Notes under the pieces: generated by a model
Database searches by the model: none
Told to the model about the DNA's origin: nothing
The model's input: the letters and a program-made list of their open reading frames with translations, nothing else
In this document: piece after piece, positions 1-7,832 of the stretch
How positions within the stretch are numbered: position 1 is the first letter of the stretch
How the letters are laid out: each line of letters starts with the position of its first letter
From: Syntrophobacteraceae bacterium
GTDB taxonomy: Bacteria; Desulfobacterota; Syntrophobacteria; Syntrophobacterales; Syntrophobacteraceae
Length of the DNA stretch: 46,052 nt
Assembly: GCA_031292195.1 (NCBI GenBank)
Contig: JARLHP010000192.1
Span: 1-46,052, forward strand
Reading direction: 5' to 3'
Translations under genes and position numbers: made by a program

Positions 1-20
1 ACCGATTCCGCCTGAGTCGC

Positions 21-554
21 TTAACTCAACAACATTGACCTGGGTCGGCCTATAATTACAGTTATTGGACCCGGTGCTTTAATTACGTGAGTGAATAGAT
101 CATCTTGATTGTCGCTTTCTACTTTAATACATCGTTCCTAACCATGACGTAAATTACCTCCATGGATGAAGAATCCACCCCTGCCGTACGTATTGGTTCC
201 ATAATCAGGATGAAGCGGGACCCTATAGTCTCCCCAATCGCGAGGATCCAGATATTTTCGAGCGAAGCCCGCTGGACTCACTTCTGATGGATAGATAGTG
301 TAGTAACCTGGTGGAGTAGGCCCTATTCCTGGCATGGTATAATCTGTACTGCCGTTCATACCCGAACTATACGTATAAGAACCAAGCAACTGGTCATTAT
401 TATTGTAGCAATTGAGAATTCCATTGCCGACTTTGATGTGGATTATAGGATCGTCTGGAACATGGGCACTTTTCAAGTTCTGTGGCGTCGGTGCATTCGA
501 ATAACCGACCCACGGGGGCGGAACCGTTGGCAAATTTGTCGTCGGAGCACCCAT
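21..554 (-). pseudogene. Tlde1/DUF2778-like peptidoglycan enzyme gene interrupted by an amber codon
   Basis: The reading frame resembles DUF2778 (Tlde1) L,D-transpeptidase-like proteins: a beta-rich N-terminal half, a P-P-G-Y-Y turn, then G-R-G-G-F-F-I-H-G-G. The family continues with a S-x-G-C-I catalytic motif. Here the codon in the Ser position is TAG (stop, 138-140), followed in the same frame by E-R-C-I-K-V and about 30 more codons to a TAA at 21-23. The catalytic Cys is therefore still encoded beyond the stop. The ATG at 554 is preceded by AGGAGA at a suitable distance; a TTG at 584 is also possible. The 5' kilobase is AT-richer than the rest of the window, which hints at acquisition. 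Most likely a gene killed by a single nonsense change (TCG to TAG); readthrough is a remote alternative. The family assignment rests on motif recognition only. Confidence 0.55.
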
Positions 555-584
555 AAGTCTAAATCTCCTGCTAATAGTCGCCAA

Positions 585-964
585 TAAACATCTCCCGGGG
601 AATCGTGAATCTCCGGGTTCCCTGAATCTTCAGTTGGCAGTAGAAATACCATGACCCGACATTGCCTGCCAAACGGCAATCAGAATCGGCAATAGAAACG
701 GCAAAACTAGAGGGCTTTTGGCCTTGAAATACCTTGAGTCAAAAATCGAAGCTTTCGCCAGCATTCAGAAAATCGACTTTCCGCATTATCCTTCTTGAAG
801 AGCCACAATCCACTTCCTTCTCCTGAGATCGTCCGAAACCGGGAGCGGGTTTGTTGTATGGGGCCGAGTGGTCATTTTATGTTAAACTACGGCCACTTCC
901 GGGACGCCTTTGCTGGCTTTATTTTCCGCTTCGTGAGCAAACCCCAAAGCCCCCTCCTTCACCG
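585..964. other. Intergenic stretch, no gene recognised
   Basis: About 380 bases between two minus-strand genes. The short open frames on both strands have no recognisable domains or convincing ribosome-binding sites, and no repeat or strong hairpin was noticed. Confidence 0.4.
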
Positions 965-1216
965 CTAGGCGACCGCCACCATAAGGATCAGCTCCGGCTC
1001 GACGGTGTAGAGAATATTGTAGGGGAAATGGGTTAAAACCTTCTTTCGAATTCCGCCTCCCACCAGTAGGGCGGCATACGGATTCTCGGCGATCAATCCG
1101 AGCGCCCTGCGTACCGTCGTTATAAATGTGACGCCGACTCCCGGGGCCTCGGTTTCATAATAACGAGCAGCTTCTCGAAACACTTCTTCGGCTTCCGGCA
1201 GGAATTCGAAGTTCAC
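965..1216 (-). CDS. RelE/ParE-family toxin, C-terminus shortened
   Basis: An 83-residue protein of the RelE/ParE superfamily. It starts M-N-F-E-F-L-P-E-A-E-E, has the helix with R-Y-Y-E-T-E, the I-A-E-N-P turn and the strand F-P-Y-N-I-L-Y-T-V-E. Family members usually end V-A-V-A-H-x-R-R-x-P-x-Y-W. Here a TAG follows V-A-V-A, and the next codons (R, stop, R, R, G, L, W) look like the decayed tail. About nine residues, including the usual final His/Arg region, are lost, so activity is doubtful. The start ATG overlaps the antitoxin stop by 4 bases (ATGA), the normal antitoxin-then-toxin coupling. The target (ribosome-bound mRNA or gyrase) cannot be told from sequence. Confidence 0.75.
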   Translation of the reverse strand: MNFEFLPEAEEVFREAARYYETEAPGVGVTFITTVRRALGLIAENPYAALLVGGGIRKKVLTHFPYNILYTVEPELILMVAVA

Positions 1217-1443
1217 GATATGTCGTCCATGGCGCGCCGGAACACGTCATCGGCCGGCATCCCCTGAACTCGGCCTTTCCTGAACTCATTGAGCCGGCGT
1301 TCAGCCTCTTCGAGCCACAGTCTTTCCACCTCGGACTCCGATGGTTCATCCAAGCTGAGCAGGAGCTTTGCGGCCACCTGCGCCCGTTCCTCAATGCTCA
1401 AATGGAGGGCGGCTGTGATTACTTCGTCTAATTTTGATTCCAT
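1213..1443 (-). CDS. Addiction-module antitoxin (TIGR02574-like)
   Basis: A 76-residue, acidic, helical protein of the small 'putative addiction module component' type: M-E-S-K-L-D-E-V at the start, then the L-S-I-E-E-R-A-Q-V-A-A-K-L-L-L-S-L-D signature, ending in a stretch that would wrap the toxin. It is translationally coupled (ATGA overlap) to the RelE/ParE-like toxin downstream on the same strand. Such antitoxins neutralise the partner toxin and often repress their own promoter. The pair is probably inherited as an accessory unit, and the toxin's lost tail suggests it is decaying. Confidence 0.75.
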   Translation of the reverse strand: MESKLDEVITAALHLSIEERAQVAAKLLLSLDEPSESEVERLWLEEAERRLNEFRKGRVQGMPADDVFRRAMDDIS

Positions 1444-1849
1444 GGTTCCCCCTGATTATGTTCGGCGGAAGAATTGGACGGCCGGACCCGGAAACATCCG
1501 GTTTTGAATTTACGTTGAAAGAATTCTGTTGAAATCCTCGACCCGGACATGCATTTCCAGACCGGCGCTTTTTTGATATTAACCATTTCTCCGCTCGCCA
1601 TCGCTCGATACCTGAAAAACAAATCCTGAGGCAGACTCCGATCTGGATTACGACGATTGGCAATGCGCCGTCCCCCGCCTTCCTAAACTGGTATTGCGGC
1701 AACCAACATTTCATTTTGGAGTTCTTGCACCCGGCTGGCCGAGAACTGCCCATGGAAAAAGGATTTCAAAACGACGGGCCGAATTACGAACTGCCGGCCG
1801 ACCTGCCCGCCGGCGCAGCCAGCCGGGCAGGTCGGGGCTTGGCAATCTG
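1444..1849. other. Intergenic region upstream of the toxin-antitoxin pair
   Basis: About 400 bases holding the presumed promoter of the antitoxin gene and a strong hairpin (1798-1835) just past the end of the small minus-strand gene at 1850. No coding potential was recognised. Confidence 0.4.
1798..1835. repeat. Perfect 12-bp inverted repeat (hairpin)
   Basis: CCGACCTGCCCG (1798-1809) and its exact reverse complement (1824-1835) flank a 14-base loop. It lies about 15 bases past the stop of the minus-strand gene at 1850 and could slow or end transcription, but there is no T-run on either side, so an intrinsic terminator is only a possibility. Confidence 0.55.
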
Positions 1850-2125
1850 TCAGCGGCGACACGCCGCCGCCGCCCAACGGTCGGGCCTGTTGGGGTGCAG
1901 GTGCATGTCCGGGGGAGGCGGGACTACCCCGGCGACGACGCACCGCTCGATCAGCTCCCGGGCGGCTTGCTCCAGGGTTTCCCGGGTCCCCGTCCACTTC
2001 GTGGCGGCGTTATCCAGCGTGGGGTCTTCGCCCGCGTCCATGAGAGCGCAGAGCAGTATATAGAGCGAGGTGGCTTCGACGCTGATTTTAAGGTCGAATA
2101 TGGCGCGGTCCATGTGCATATCCAT
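1850..2125 (-). CDS. Small conserved-looking protein of unknown function
   Basis: A 91-residue protein that I cannot assign to a named family. GGAG lies about 8 bases before the ATG at 2125, supporting translation. The body is helical: a segment with S-L-Y-I-L-L-C-A-L-M-D-A-G, then an A-A-R-E-L-I-E-R segment and a basic, Pro/His-rich tail. The rhythm resembles a small helix-turn-helix or winged-helix-like fold (a fixed element, then E-T-L-E-Q-A-A-R-E-L-I), but this is speculation. It begins 22 bases after the stop of the DUF3786 gene on the same strand and is probably its operon partner. No signal peptide or Cys pair is visible. Confidence 0.55.
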   Translation of the reverse strand: MDMHMDRAIFDLKISVEATSLYILLCALMDAGEDPTLDNAATKWTGTRETLEQAARELIERCVVAGVVPPPPDMHLHPNRPDRWAAAACRR

Positions 2126-2147
2126 TTTGTGTGCTCCGATCGATCAA

Positions 2148-3122
2148 TCACTTTGTGGAAAGGGACGCTGCCGCGTCCAGCAACGCGCGGACGAAGATAT
2201 TTACAAGCGCCCAGATAAGGTCCAGGGTTCTGAGGTGGGCAAAGATGGTCTCGTCGAAAAGAAGGTGGCAGGAAGGCGCGAACTCTTCGTCCCGTTCCCA
2301 GAAGATCAGAAGGAAGGGGATCCGGGGCAGTACCTGGAACCGGTAGGAGATACCCGCGGTATCGGTTCTTTCGCCCCCCAGGCGTTGCGCCGCGCCGTCC
2401 AGCAGATCGGGGCGGCCGTCGAAGGCGGCGATCAGCGAATCCATCGGAAGGGCATGGGCGGCCGTAAAAAACAGGCTTCCGCCCGGCAGGTCCTTTTCGC
2501 TTATCCATTTGTCGGCCCTGAGCTTATTGCCGGCCTGCAACAGGTAGTGAAGGACCACCAGCGCGATCTGAAAATCGCCCGAAAAATCTGGCGGGCCGCC
2601 GGCTACCTCCATCTCTTCGGTCTGTGGGCGACACAAAACGGCGGTGTTAAGGAGGGTAACGACGTAGCCGTTTCTTTCGGGGTCGAATTGGGTGAGGGTC
2701 CTGGCCGCAACTTCCCGCGGGTCGGCTTGCCTCAGAGTCTCCCATAACCGGGGTTCGACCTGCAGGCCTCCCAGTTGTTCGGCTATGCGGTCCAGTTGCC
2801 CCCCGGAATTATCCGGCTCCCCCCGGAGTTCCGCGGTGGCGGGAGGGGGTGTGTTTTCCTCGATTGCGCTCAGCTCCGCTATGATTTCCCGTGCCAGGTC
2901 GGCCTGTTCCTTCGGCACCATGATCCGCCCCCAACCTTTCTGGTGAACGAAGATATTGGAGTAGGCCGTATCCATGAACTGCCGGACGATCACGGGTATC
3001 CCTTCCTGCTCCAAAGCATCGGTAATCACGTCGGCTTCGAAGCGGTCCGCAAGGGTGTGTACATTCACGTACTCCATTTCCGGTTCAGCCAATCGCGTCC
3101 CCCTTTCCCAACAGCGTTTCAT
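2148..3122 (-). CDS. DUF2007-like plus DUF3786 protein
   Basis: A 324-residue soluble protein with two parts. Residues about 17-85 resemble DUF2007 ('putative signal transducing protein'): V-N-V-H-T-L-A-D-R-F-E-A-D-V-I and a later G-W-G-R-I-M-V-P. After a Pro/Glu linker, residues about 130-315 match DUF3786, with L-H-Y-L-L, a D-K-W-I-S-x-K-D-L-P-G-G stretch, P-R-I-P-F-L-L-I-F-W and D-E-E-F-A-P-S-C-H-L-L-F-D. DUF3786 proteins occur in anaerobes, sometimes near corrinoid or iron-sulfur enzymes; their function is not known. Start at 3122 has AAAGGG upstream; an internal ATG at 3077 is the other option. The next gene on the strand is the small protein at 1850-2125. Confidence 0.8.
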   Translation of the reverse strand: MKRCWERGTRLAEPEMEYVNVHTLADRFEADVITDALEQEGIPVIVRQFMDTAYSNIFVHQKGWGRIMVPKEQADLAREIIAELSAIEENTPPPATAELRGEPDNSGGQLDRIAEQLGGLQVEPRLWETLRQADPREVAARTLTQFDPERNGYVVTLLNTAVLCRPQTEEMEVAGGPPDFSGDFQIALVVLHYLLQAGNKLRADKWISEKDLPGGSLFFTAAHALPMDSLIAAFDGRPDLLDGAAQRLGGERTDTAGISYRFQVLPRIPFLLIFWERDEEFAPSCHLLFDETIFAHLRTLDLIWALVNIFVRALLDAAASLSTK

Positions 3123-3286
3123 TCCAAACCCTTTCTTTGCATTGTATTACTGTGGAGGCCAAAACTCAAACAGAAGCGGGTGGTTTCTTAAACATCGCCC
3201 ACCGAGGCTTCTGGCTATGAGCGGGATTTCGGTGTATATAGGCATGAAAAAGGGCGCGTTAAAGGCCAACTGCAACAGGAGACCCC

Positions 3287-4246
3287 ATGAATATTTTGGT
3301 TACAGGCGGTGCGGGATATATCGGTTCACATACCTCCAAGCTCTTGAAAAAAGCCGGACACCTCCCGGTGGTCTTCGACAATTTGTCGAACGGCTGGGCG
3401 GAGTGGGTAAAGTTCGGGCCCTTCGCTTTTGGCGATCTGCGCGACGAGGAGGCCCTCTTCCGTGCTCTGACGGGCTTTAAGATCGAAGCGGTAATTCATT
3501 TCGCCGCAAAGGCCTACGTGGAAGAATCCACCCGGTTGCCCGAGGTCTACTTCGACAACAACGTTAACGGCACCATCTCGCTTCTCAAGGCCATGAAACG
3601 GGCGGGGACAAAGGTGCTGGTCTTTTCGAGTTCCTGCGCCACCTACGGCAATGCCCAGACTCCCACAATTGGCGAAGACCATCGGCAGGCGCCCACCAAC
3701 CCCTACGGCCTGTCCAAGCTGATGTGCGAGCAGGTGATAGCCACCACCGGACCGGTGTTCGGGTTGCGCTACGCCATGCTGCGCTATTTCAACGTCATAG
3801 GAAACGATCCGGAGGGGGAGATCTTCGAGCGGCACGAACCGGAAACCCACGTGCTGCCAAACCTCATAGGGGCGGCGATGTCGGGGGGTTCCTTCAGTCT
3901 TTTTGGAACCGACCACGCCACCGCGGACGGAACGGCGGTGCGCGATTACGTGCATGTGATGGATCTGGGGCTTGCGCACATAAGGGCCATCTCGGAGCTT
4001 TCCAGGCGCGAACGGCTGGTTTCAAACGTGGGGACCGGGGCAGGGGTCTCGGTGCGTCAACTGGTGAGCAGGGTGGAAAAAGAACTTGGCGCCCGGGTCA
4101 AGGTGGAAGAAAAGCCGATCAGGCCCGGAGACCCCCCCCACCTGGTGGCCGACAATGGATATCTGCTCACCTGGTTCGACCACGACTTTAAACCGGTCGA
4201 CCAGGCGGTGCGCGAAATGGCGGCCAGCATCCGGGCCAGGAGCTGA
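3287..4246 (+). CDS. galE: UDP-glucose 4-epimerase
   Basis: A 319-residue extended short-chain dehydrogenase that interconverts UDP-glucose and UDP-galactose for sugar-nucleotide and envelope polysaccharide synthesis in the cytoplasm. The N-terminus has the NAD-binding T-G-G-A-G-Y-I-G-S-H; D-N-L-S-N-G follows; the catalytic region has S-S-S-C-A-T-Y-G and the Y-G-L-S-K (YxxxK) motif; and R-D-Y-V-H-V-x-D-L is typical of GalE. AGGAG lies about 7 bases before the ATG. It is slightly shorter than E. coli GalE (338). A related epimerase specificity (GalNAc, uronate) cannot be excluded. It is monocistronic and runs towards the transporter remnant on the opposite strand. Confidence 0.93.
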   Translation: MNILVTGGAGYIGSHTSKLLKKAGHLPVVFDNLSNGWAEWVKFGPFAFGDLRDEEALFRALTGFKIEAVIHFAAKAYVEESTRLPEVYFDNNVNGTISLLKAMKRAGTKVLVFSSSCATYGNAQTPTIGEDHRQAPTNPYGLSKLMCEQVIATTGPVFGLRYAMLRYFNVIGNDPEGEIFERHEPETHVLPNLIGAAMSGGSFSLFGTDHATADGTAVRDYVHVMDLGLAHIRAISELSRRERLVSNVGTGAGVSVRQLVSRVEKELGARVKVEEKPIRPGDPPHLVADNGYLLTWFDHDFKPVDQAVREMAASIRARS

Positions 4247-4270
4247 GGGTTTTGTGCGAAGCAATCGACC

Positions 4271-4483
4271 TCACCGGCCTTCCCCCGTTTTGTCTTGACC
4301 GGAGACGAGTTGGGCATGGTTGATGGCGGCCACCAGGGAAACCCCTCCGATCACATTGCCAAGCAGAGTCGGCGGCAGGAACCTGGCGAAATAATCGGTC
4401 CAGGAGGCAGCCCCGTCGGCGACCGTGTACAAAACTTCCACCGACCCTGCTACGATGTGTGAAAAACCGCCGATTCCGATGTG
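4271..4483 (-). pseudogene. C-terminal remnant of a formate/nitrite transporter family protein
   Basis: About 69 codons match the C-terminal end of FNT-family channels (YfdC-like): G-I-G-G-F-S-H-I-V-A-G-S-V-E, then S-W-x-D-Y-F-A-R-F-L-P-P-T-L-L-G-N and N-V-I-G-G-V-S-L-V-A-A-I-N-H-A-Q. Upstream, the same frame turns into unrelated basic sequence, so the first four transmembrane helices are gone. The fragment would hold only the last two helices and cannot form a channel. The deletion presumably also affected sequence between it and the kinase upstream. Confidence 0.75.
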
Positions 4484-4659
4484 AGCCCGACGGAACTTGC
4501 CCTGTCTCTTTTTTTCGATTCCGTCCCGGGGATCCCCATAGTGTGCGGACCTCTTCAGCGAAAGTCTTTGAAATGAAGATAATAACGGACGCTTGGCGAC
4601 GAAGCTGCCCTTGATGACTTTCAACCGCGGATGGGGCCATGGGTGGTTGCGTGGAAGAT

Positions 4660-6480
4660 TTATGGTAGTCCGGCAGCGAGGACGCTTTCCAGCCTGGCTT
4701 GTTTTAACGGCAACCGGACGGTGAAGACCGCTCCCTTTCCCGGTTCGCCGCAGCCACTGATGGCGCCCGCATGCCGCTCGACTATCTTTCGGCAGATGGC
4801 CAGGCCCATGCCGGACCCGCTGTACTCGTCCCGCTTGTGCAGTCTTTGAAAAGGCTTGAATATCAGGCCGCAATACTGCTGCTCAAAACCTATCCCATTA
4901 TCCTTTACAGCAATCTCGCAAAAATCACTCTTTATCTCACCCCAAATCTCGATGCGGGGCGCCGTGTCATTACGATACTTCAAAGAATTCGCGATCAGGT
5001 TTTGAAAAAGATGAAGCATCTGGCTTCGATCGGCTTCAATCGAGGGTAGTTCATGAATGGCGATTTCGCACCCTGTTTCCTGCAGTGTGGGTTCGAAGAT
5101 ATCGGCCGCTTCACGCGCCGTTTCCGTGAGATCTATTCTGGTGAAAGATTGCGCTCCGGAAGCGATCCGTGAAAATTCAAGCAGGCCGCGCAAAAGTTGC
5201 CGCATGCGCCCGGCCGAATTTGCCACCCGTTCCAGGTAATCTTCGGTTTTTGTCCCCAAACCGGATGCACGGTTTTTGATTGCCAGGTCGCAAAAGGTCT
5301 GAATCTTTCGAAGCGGTTCCTGCAGGTCGTGAGATGCGACGAAGGCAAATTCCTGCAACTCCGCGTTTATCGTTTCGAGCCGGGAGGCATAGACTCTAAG
5401 CTCTTTTTCGGAGCGCAACCGCTCTTTGGCCATGCGCATCGCTGCAACACCATAGGAAATGTTTCCGGCCAGCTTGGAAAGAAGATTGGCCTCCTCCTCG
5501 TCAAAAGCGTCGGCCTCCGAAGCGTAGACGGTGAACGCCCCGATGACCCTGTTTTCCACTATCAGGGGCAAAGAGACCGAAGAGGCATAGCCCCTTTTTG
5601 TGGCTTCGGTTCGCCAGGGCACAAAAGCGGGGTTGGTGAGCGCGTTTTGAGAAATCGACATCTTGCCGGTCCGAATTGAAGTGCCGCACGGTCCTCGGCC
5701 TCTTTCGTTGTCGGCCCAGGTGAGATTCGCCAGGGCCAGGTAGCCCTCATCGTATCCGGCGCAGACGATGGGGCGAACGCTCTGGCAGGCGTCGTTTTCG
5801 GCAAAGCCCACCCAGGCCATGCGGTATCCACCGGTTTCCACCATGATTTTGCAGACTTCGCTGAACAGTTCCATTTCCTCGGTCTGGCGGACCATGGCGT
5901 GGTTGCATTCACTGAGCGCCTTGAATGCCCTGTCGGCTTTCCTCAATTTTCCCTCGGCGATTTTCCGGGCGGTGATGTCACGGTTTACTTCCAGGAAACC
6001 GGTCGGCTTTCCCTCCCTGCCAATATTGACCGCCCATCTGCTGTCGACCACAATGGGTTCGCCGCTGGCCTTCCTGTGTTTGAGCTCTCCTTTCCACTCG
6101 CCTTTTTCCATGGCGGTTTTTTCGATGTCTGCGATGGCAGTGGGAAATGCGGTCTTTAGGAGTTCGTGGCTTACCTGTCCGAGAGCTTGTTCGGGGGTAA
6201 AGCCGTAGGTTTCCTCCGCCCCTCTGCTCCAAAAAGTTATCCTGGCTTCACAATCGCGGACGATAACGGCATCGTGGACCAAATCGATGGTTTCGGCCTT
6301 ATCCCTGAGTTCCTCCGTTGCCTGAACGAGTTCCTTTGTGCGCTCCCGCACCTGACGGTCGAGTTCATACCGGCTTTCCCGGAGCATTGTCTCGATGCGC
6401 CTGCGTCTGCGAATTTCTCTCACCAGCACTATAACGCCGCCCAGAGTAACGATCCATCCCAGGAACATGACAGTTGCCAT
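4660..6480 (-). CDS. PAS-GAF sensor histidine kinase, membrane-anchored
   Basis: A 606-residue kinase. Residues about 2-21 form one transmembrane helix, followed by a basic coiled segment. A PAS domain (about 58-170) ends in the PAC-like F-L-E-V-N-R-D-I-T. A GAF domain (about 200-350) follows, then a HisKA helix with the phospho-accepting His in S-H-D-L-Q-E-P-L-R, and an HATPase_c domain (N-L-I-A-N-S-L-K-Y, D-N-G-I-G-F, G-S-G-M-G-L-A-I). No response regulator is adjacent, so it is an orphan kinase. The ATG at 6480 overlaps the TGA of the upstream substrate-binding-protein gene by one base (TGATG), so the two are translationally coupled. The natural ancestor was probably a single SBP-TM-PAS-GAF kinase, now in two pieces. 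Confidence 0.88.
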   Translation of the reverse strand: MATVMFLGWIVTLGGVIVLVREIRRRRRIETMLRESRYELDRQVRERTKELVQATEELRDKAETIDLVHDAVIVRDCEARITFWSRGAEETYGFTPEQALGQVSHELLKTAFPTAIADIEKTAMEKGEWKGELKHRKASGEPIVVDSRWAVNIGREGKPTGFLEVNRDITARKIAEGKLRKADRAFKALSECNHAMVRQTEEMELFSEVCKIMVETGGYRMAWVGFAENDACQSVRPIVCAGYDEGYLALANLTWADNERGRGPCGTSIRTGKMSISQNALTNPAFVPWRTEATKRGYASSVSLPLIVENRVIGAFTVYASEADAFDEEEANLLSKLAGNISYGVAAMRMAKERLRSEKELRVYASRLETINAELQEFAFVASHDLQEPLRKIQTFCDLAIKNRASGLGTKTEDYLERVANSAGRMRQLLRGLLEFSRIASGAQSFTRIDLTETAREAADIFEPTLQETGCEIAIHELPSIEADRSQMLHLFQNLIANSLKYRNDTAPRIEIWGEIKSDFCEIAVKDNGIGFEQQYCGLIFKPFQRLHKRDEYSGSGMGLAICRKIVERHAGAISGCGEPGKGAVFTVRLPLKQARLESVLAAGLP

Positions 6481-6932
6481 CAATGCCCGTTCGTGGAGTT
6501 GCTGGCGCGTTCCAGCACTATCGCATCGACTTGGCCGGCGGCCAGCATATTGAAACCTTGAACAACCTCGCCGACGGGCTTTGTAGTGATCCGCAGGTCT
6601 TTTTTCGGCAGAAGGATCGGCAGCCCCTTTTTTTCGACCCCCACGGTCAAACCGGGCAAATCGTCCAGGGACCGGATAACGTTTGGGCTATAGCTCGTGA
6701 ATATGGCGAACTGAGAAGTGAGCAAGGGTTCGATGACCATACCGGTGGGTTTGCCCTTCTTCATGAAGTTCATGGGCGGCAGCGACTCATTGGCCAAAAA
6801 CAAAACCGGGCGATCCCGGCCCTTCGTGCCTTTTGCCTGCGCTAACGCCTGAGCCGTCACGCACCCAAAAATCGCTGTGGCGACAATCAGCGCCCCAAAC
6901 AGCCGCCGTAGCTTTGCTTCGGTTTGCCTCAT
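6480..6932 (-). CDS. Shortened periplasmic substrate-binding (SBP_bac_3-like) protein
   Basis: A secreted protein of about 150 residues. A basic start and hydrophobic core (L-F-G-A-L-I-V-A-T-A-I-F-G-C-V-T-A-Q-A-L-A-Q) form a signal peptide. Then comes the SBP family 3 opening (N-E-S-L-P-P-M-N-F, G-K-P-T-G-M) and the later lobe (S-L-D-D-L-P-G-L-T-V-G-V-E). About 60 residues that normally separate these parts are missing at G-M-V-I-E-P-L-L-T-S-Q-F, and the end after V-D-A-I-V-L-E is cut short. It is therefore probably a non-binding relic of a sensor's input domain, although the frame is open and coupled to the kinase by a TGATG junction. The start is taken at 6932; longer N-terminal frames lack a better ribosome-binding site. 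Confidence 0.6.
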   Translation of the reverse strand: MRQTEAKLRRLFGALIVATAIFGCVTAQALAQAKGTKGRDRPVLFLANESLPPMNFMKKGKPTGMVIEPLLTSQFAIFTSYSPNVIRSLDDLPGLTVGVEKKGLPILLPKKDLRITTKPVGEVVQGFNMLAAGQVDAIVLERASNSTNGH

Positions 6933-7380
6933 TTCCTGTCCATGATTCAGGTTCTGATGAAGACCCGGTTGCTTATACCATATTTTCAGCCGCGGAGGTG
7001 GGGGGCAATTCGCGCCAAAGATTAAGGAAAACGCAGGATGAGCTTGCAAATGAGCGAAATTTGCGGCAGGATAAATTCGCCTGTTGTAAATCTAAATCGC
7101 CGACCGGAACGGAGGCGTCAGAAATGATCAAAAATATTTCCTTTGAAAACAAAAATCGATTCGGCCACTTTTCAGACCTGCCCCCGCGTTGGGTGTGGCG
7201 GAACGTTTGACTGTGCGTCCATCGGTTTCCATTGGACATACGCGCCCGCTGTGAGGTAAAGGTGCAAACGGTGTTTGGTGGATTAAGCGGAAGGTGAAGG
7301 GCGGCGCATGCCAATGGGCTGTGCCGTGTCGCGGTTCCGTTGTGGTTTTTTCGTTAAATTCTATCCAAGAAGGAAGTCTG
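6933..7380. other. Divergent intergenic region upstream of ndk
   Basis: About 450 bases between the minus-strand sensor pair and plus-strand ndk. It must hold both promoters. No clear sigma-54 or sigma-70 match, repeat or coding remnant was recognised. Confidence 0.35.
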
Positions 7381-7797
7381 ATGGAGAGGACGCTGTCGAT
7401 AATCAAGCCGGACGGAGTGAGCAGAGGTTTGGCCGGAGAGGTCATAGGCCGCATGGAAAGGGCCGGCATCAGGATTTGCGCCATGAAAATGGTGCACCTG
7501 ACGCTTGAGCAGGCAAAAATGTTTTATGCGGTACACAAAGAGAGGCTGTTTTTCGATTCGGTAACCCAATTTATGACCTCGGGACCGATAATTGCCATGG
7601 TGCTCGAGGCAGAAGATGTCATAAAGAAAAACAGGGATCTGATGGGGGCCACCAACCCCAAAGACGCATTACCGGGAACTATCAGAAAAGACTTTGCGAG
7701 CGATGTGGAAAAAAATATCGTTCACGGTTCGGACGGTCCGGAAACGGCCGCCCAGGAAATAAAGTTTTTCTTTAACGATCTTGAAATCCAACGCTAG
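7381..7797 (+). CDS. ndk: Nucleoside-diphosphate kinase
   Basis: A 138-residue NDP kinase that moves the gamma-phosphate from ATP to nucleoside diphosphates through a phospho-histidine. The start [13 protein letters not shown], the G-x-T/A-N-P block (M-G-A-T-N-P-K-D-A), the P-G-T-I-R-K-D-F-A region and the active-site N-I-V-H-G-S-D are all present. Length is normal for the family. AAGGAAG precedes the ATG at 7381; the longer upstream frame is not needed. It lies 35 bases before the lytic transglycosylase gene and may be co-transcribed with it. Confidence 0.97.
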   Translation: MERTLSIIKPDGVSRGLAGEVIGRMERAGIRICAMKMVHLTLEQAKMFYAVHKERLFFDSVTQFMTSGPIIAMVLEAEDVIKKNRDLMGATNPKDALPGTIRKDFASDVEKNIVHGSDGPETAAQEIKFFFNDLEIQR

Positions 7798-7832
7798 AAA
7801 CCGCGTCAATAACCCGCTTGGGGGGGGGAGCG

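Noticed and set aside
138-140. TAG as pyrrolysine in the Tlde1-like gene
   Set aside because: TAG ends several ordinary genes in the window (for example ndk, mvhD and the aldolase gene), and there is no reason to expect pyrrolysine in a catalytic Ser position.
473-679. Minus-strand 68-codon frame overlapping the start of the Tlde1-like gene
   Set aside because: Composition looks like an out-of-frame shadow and there is no plausible start signal.
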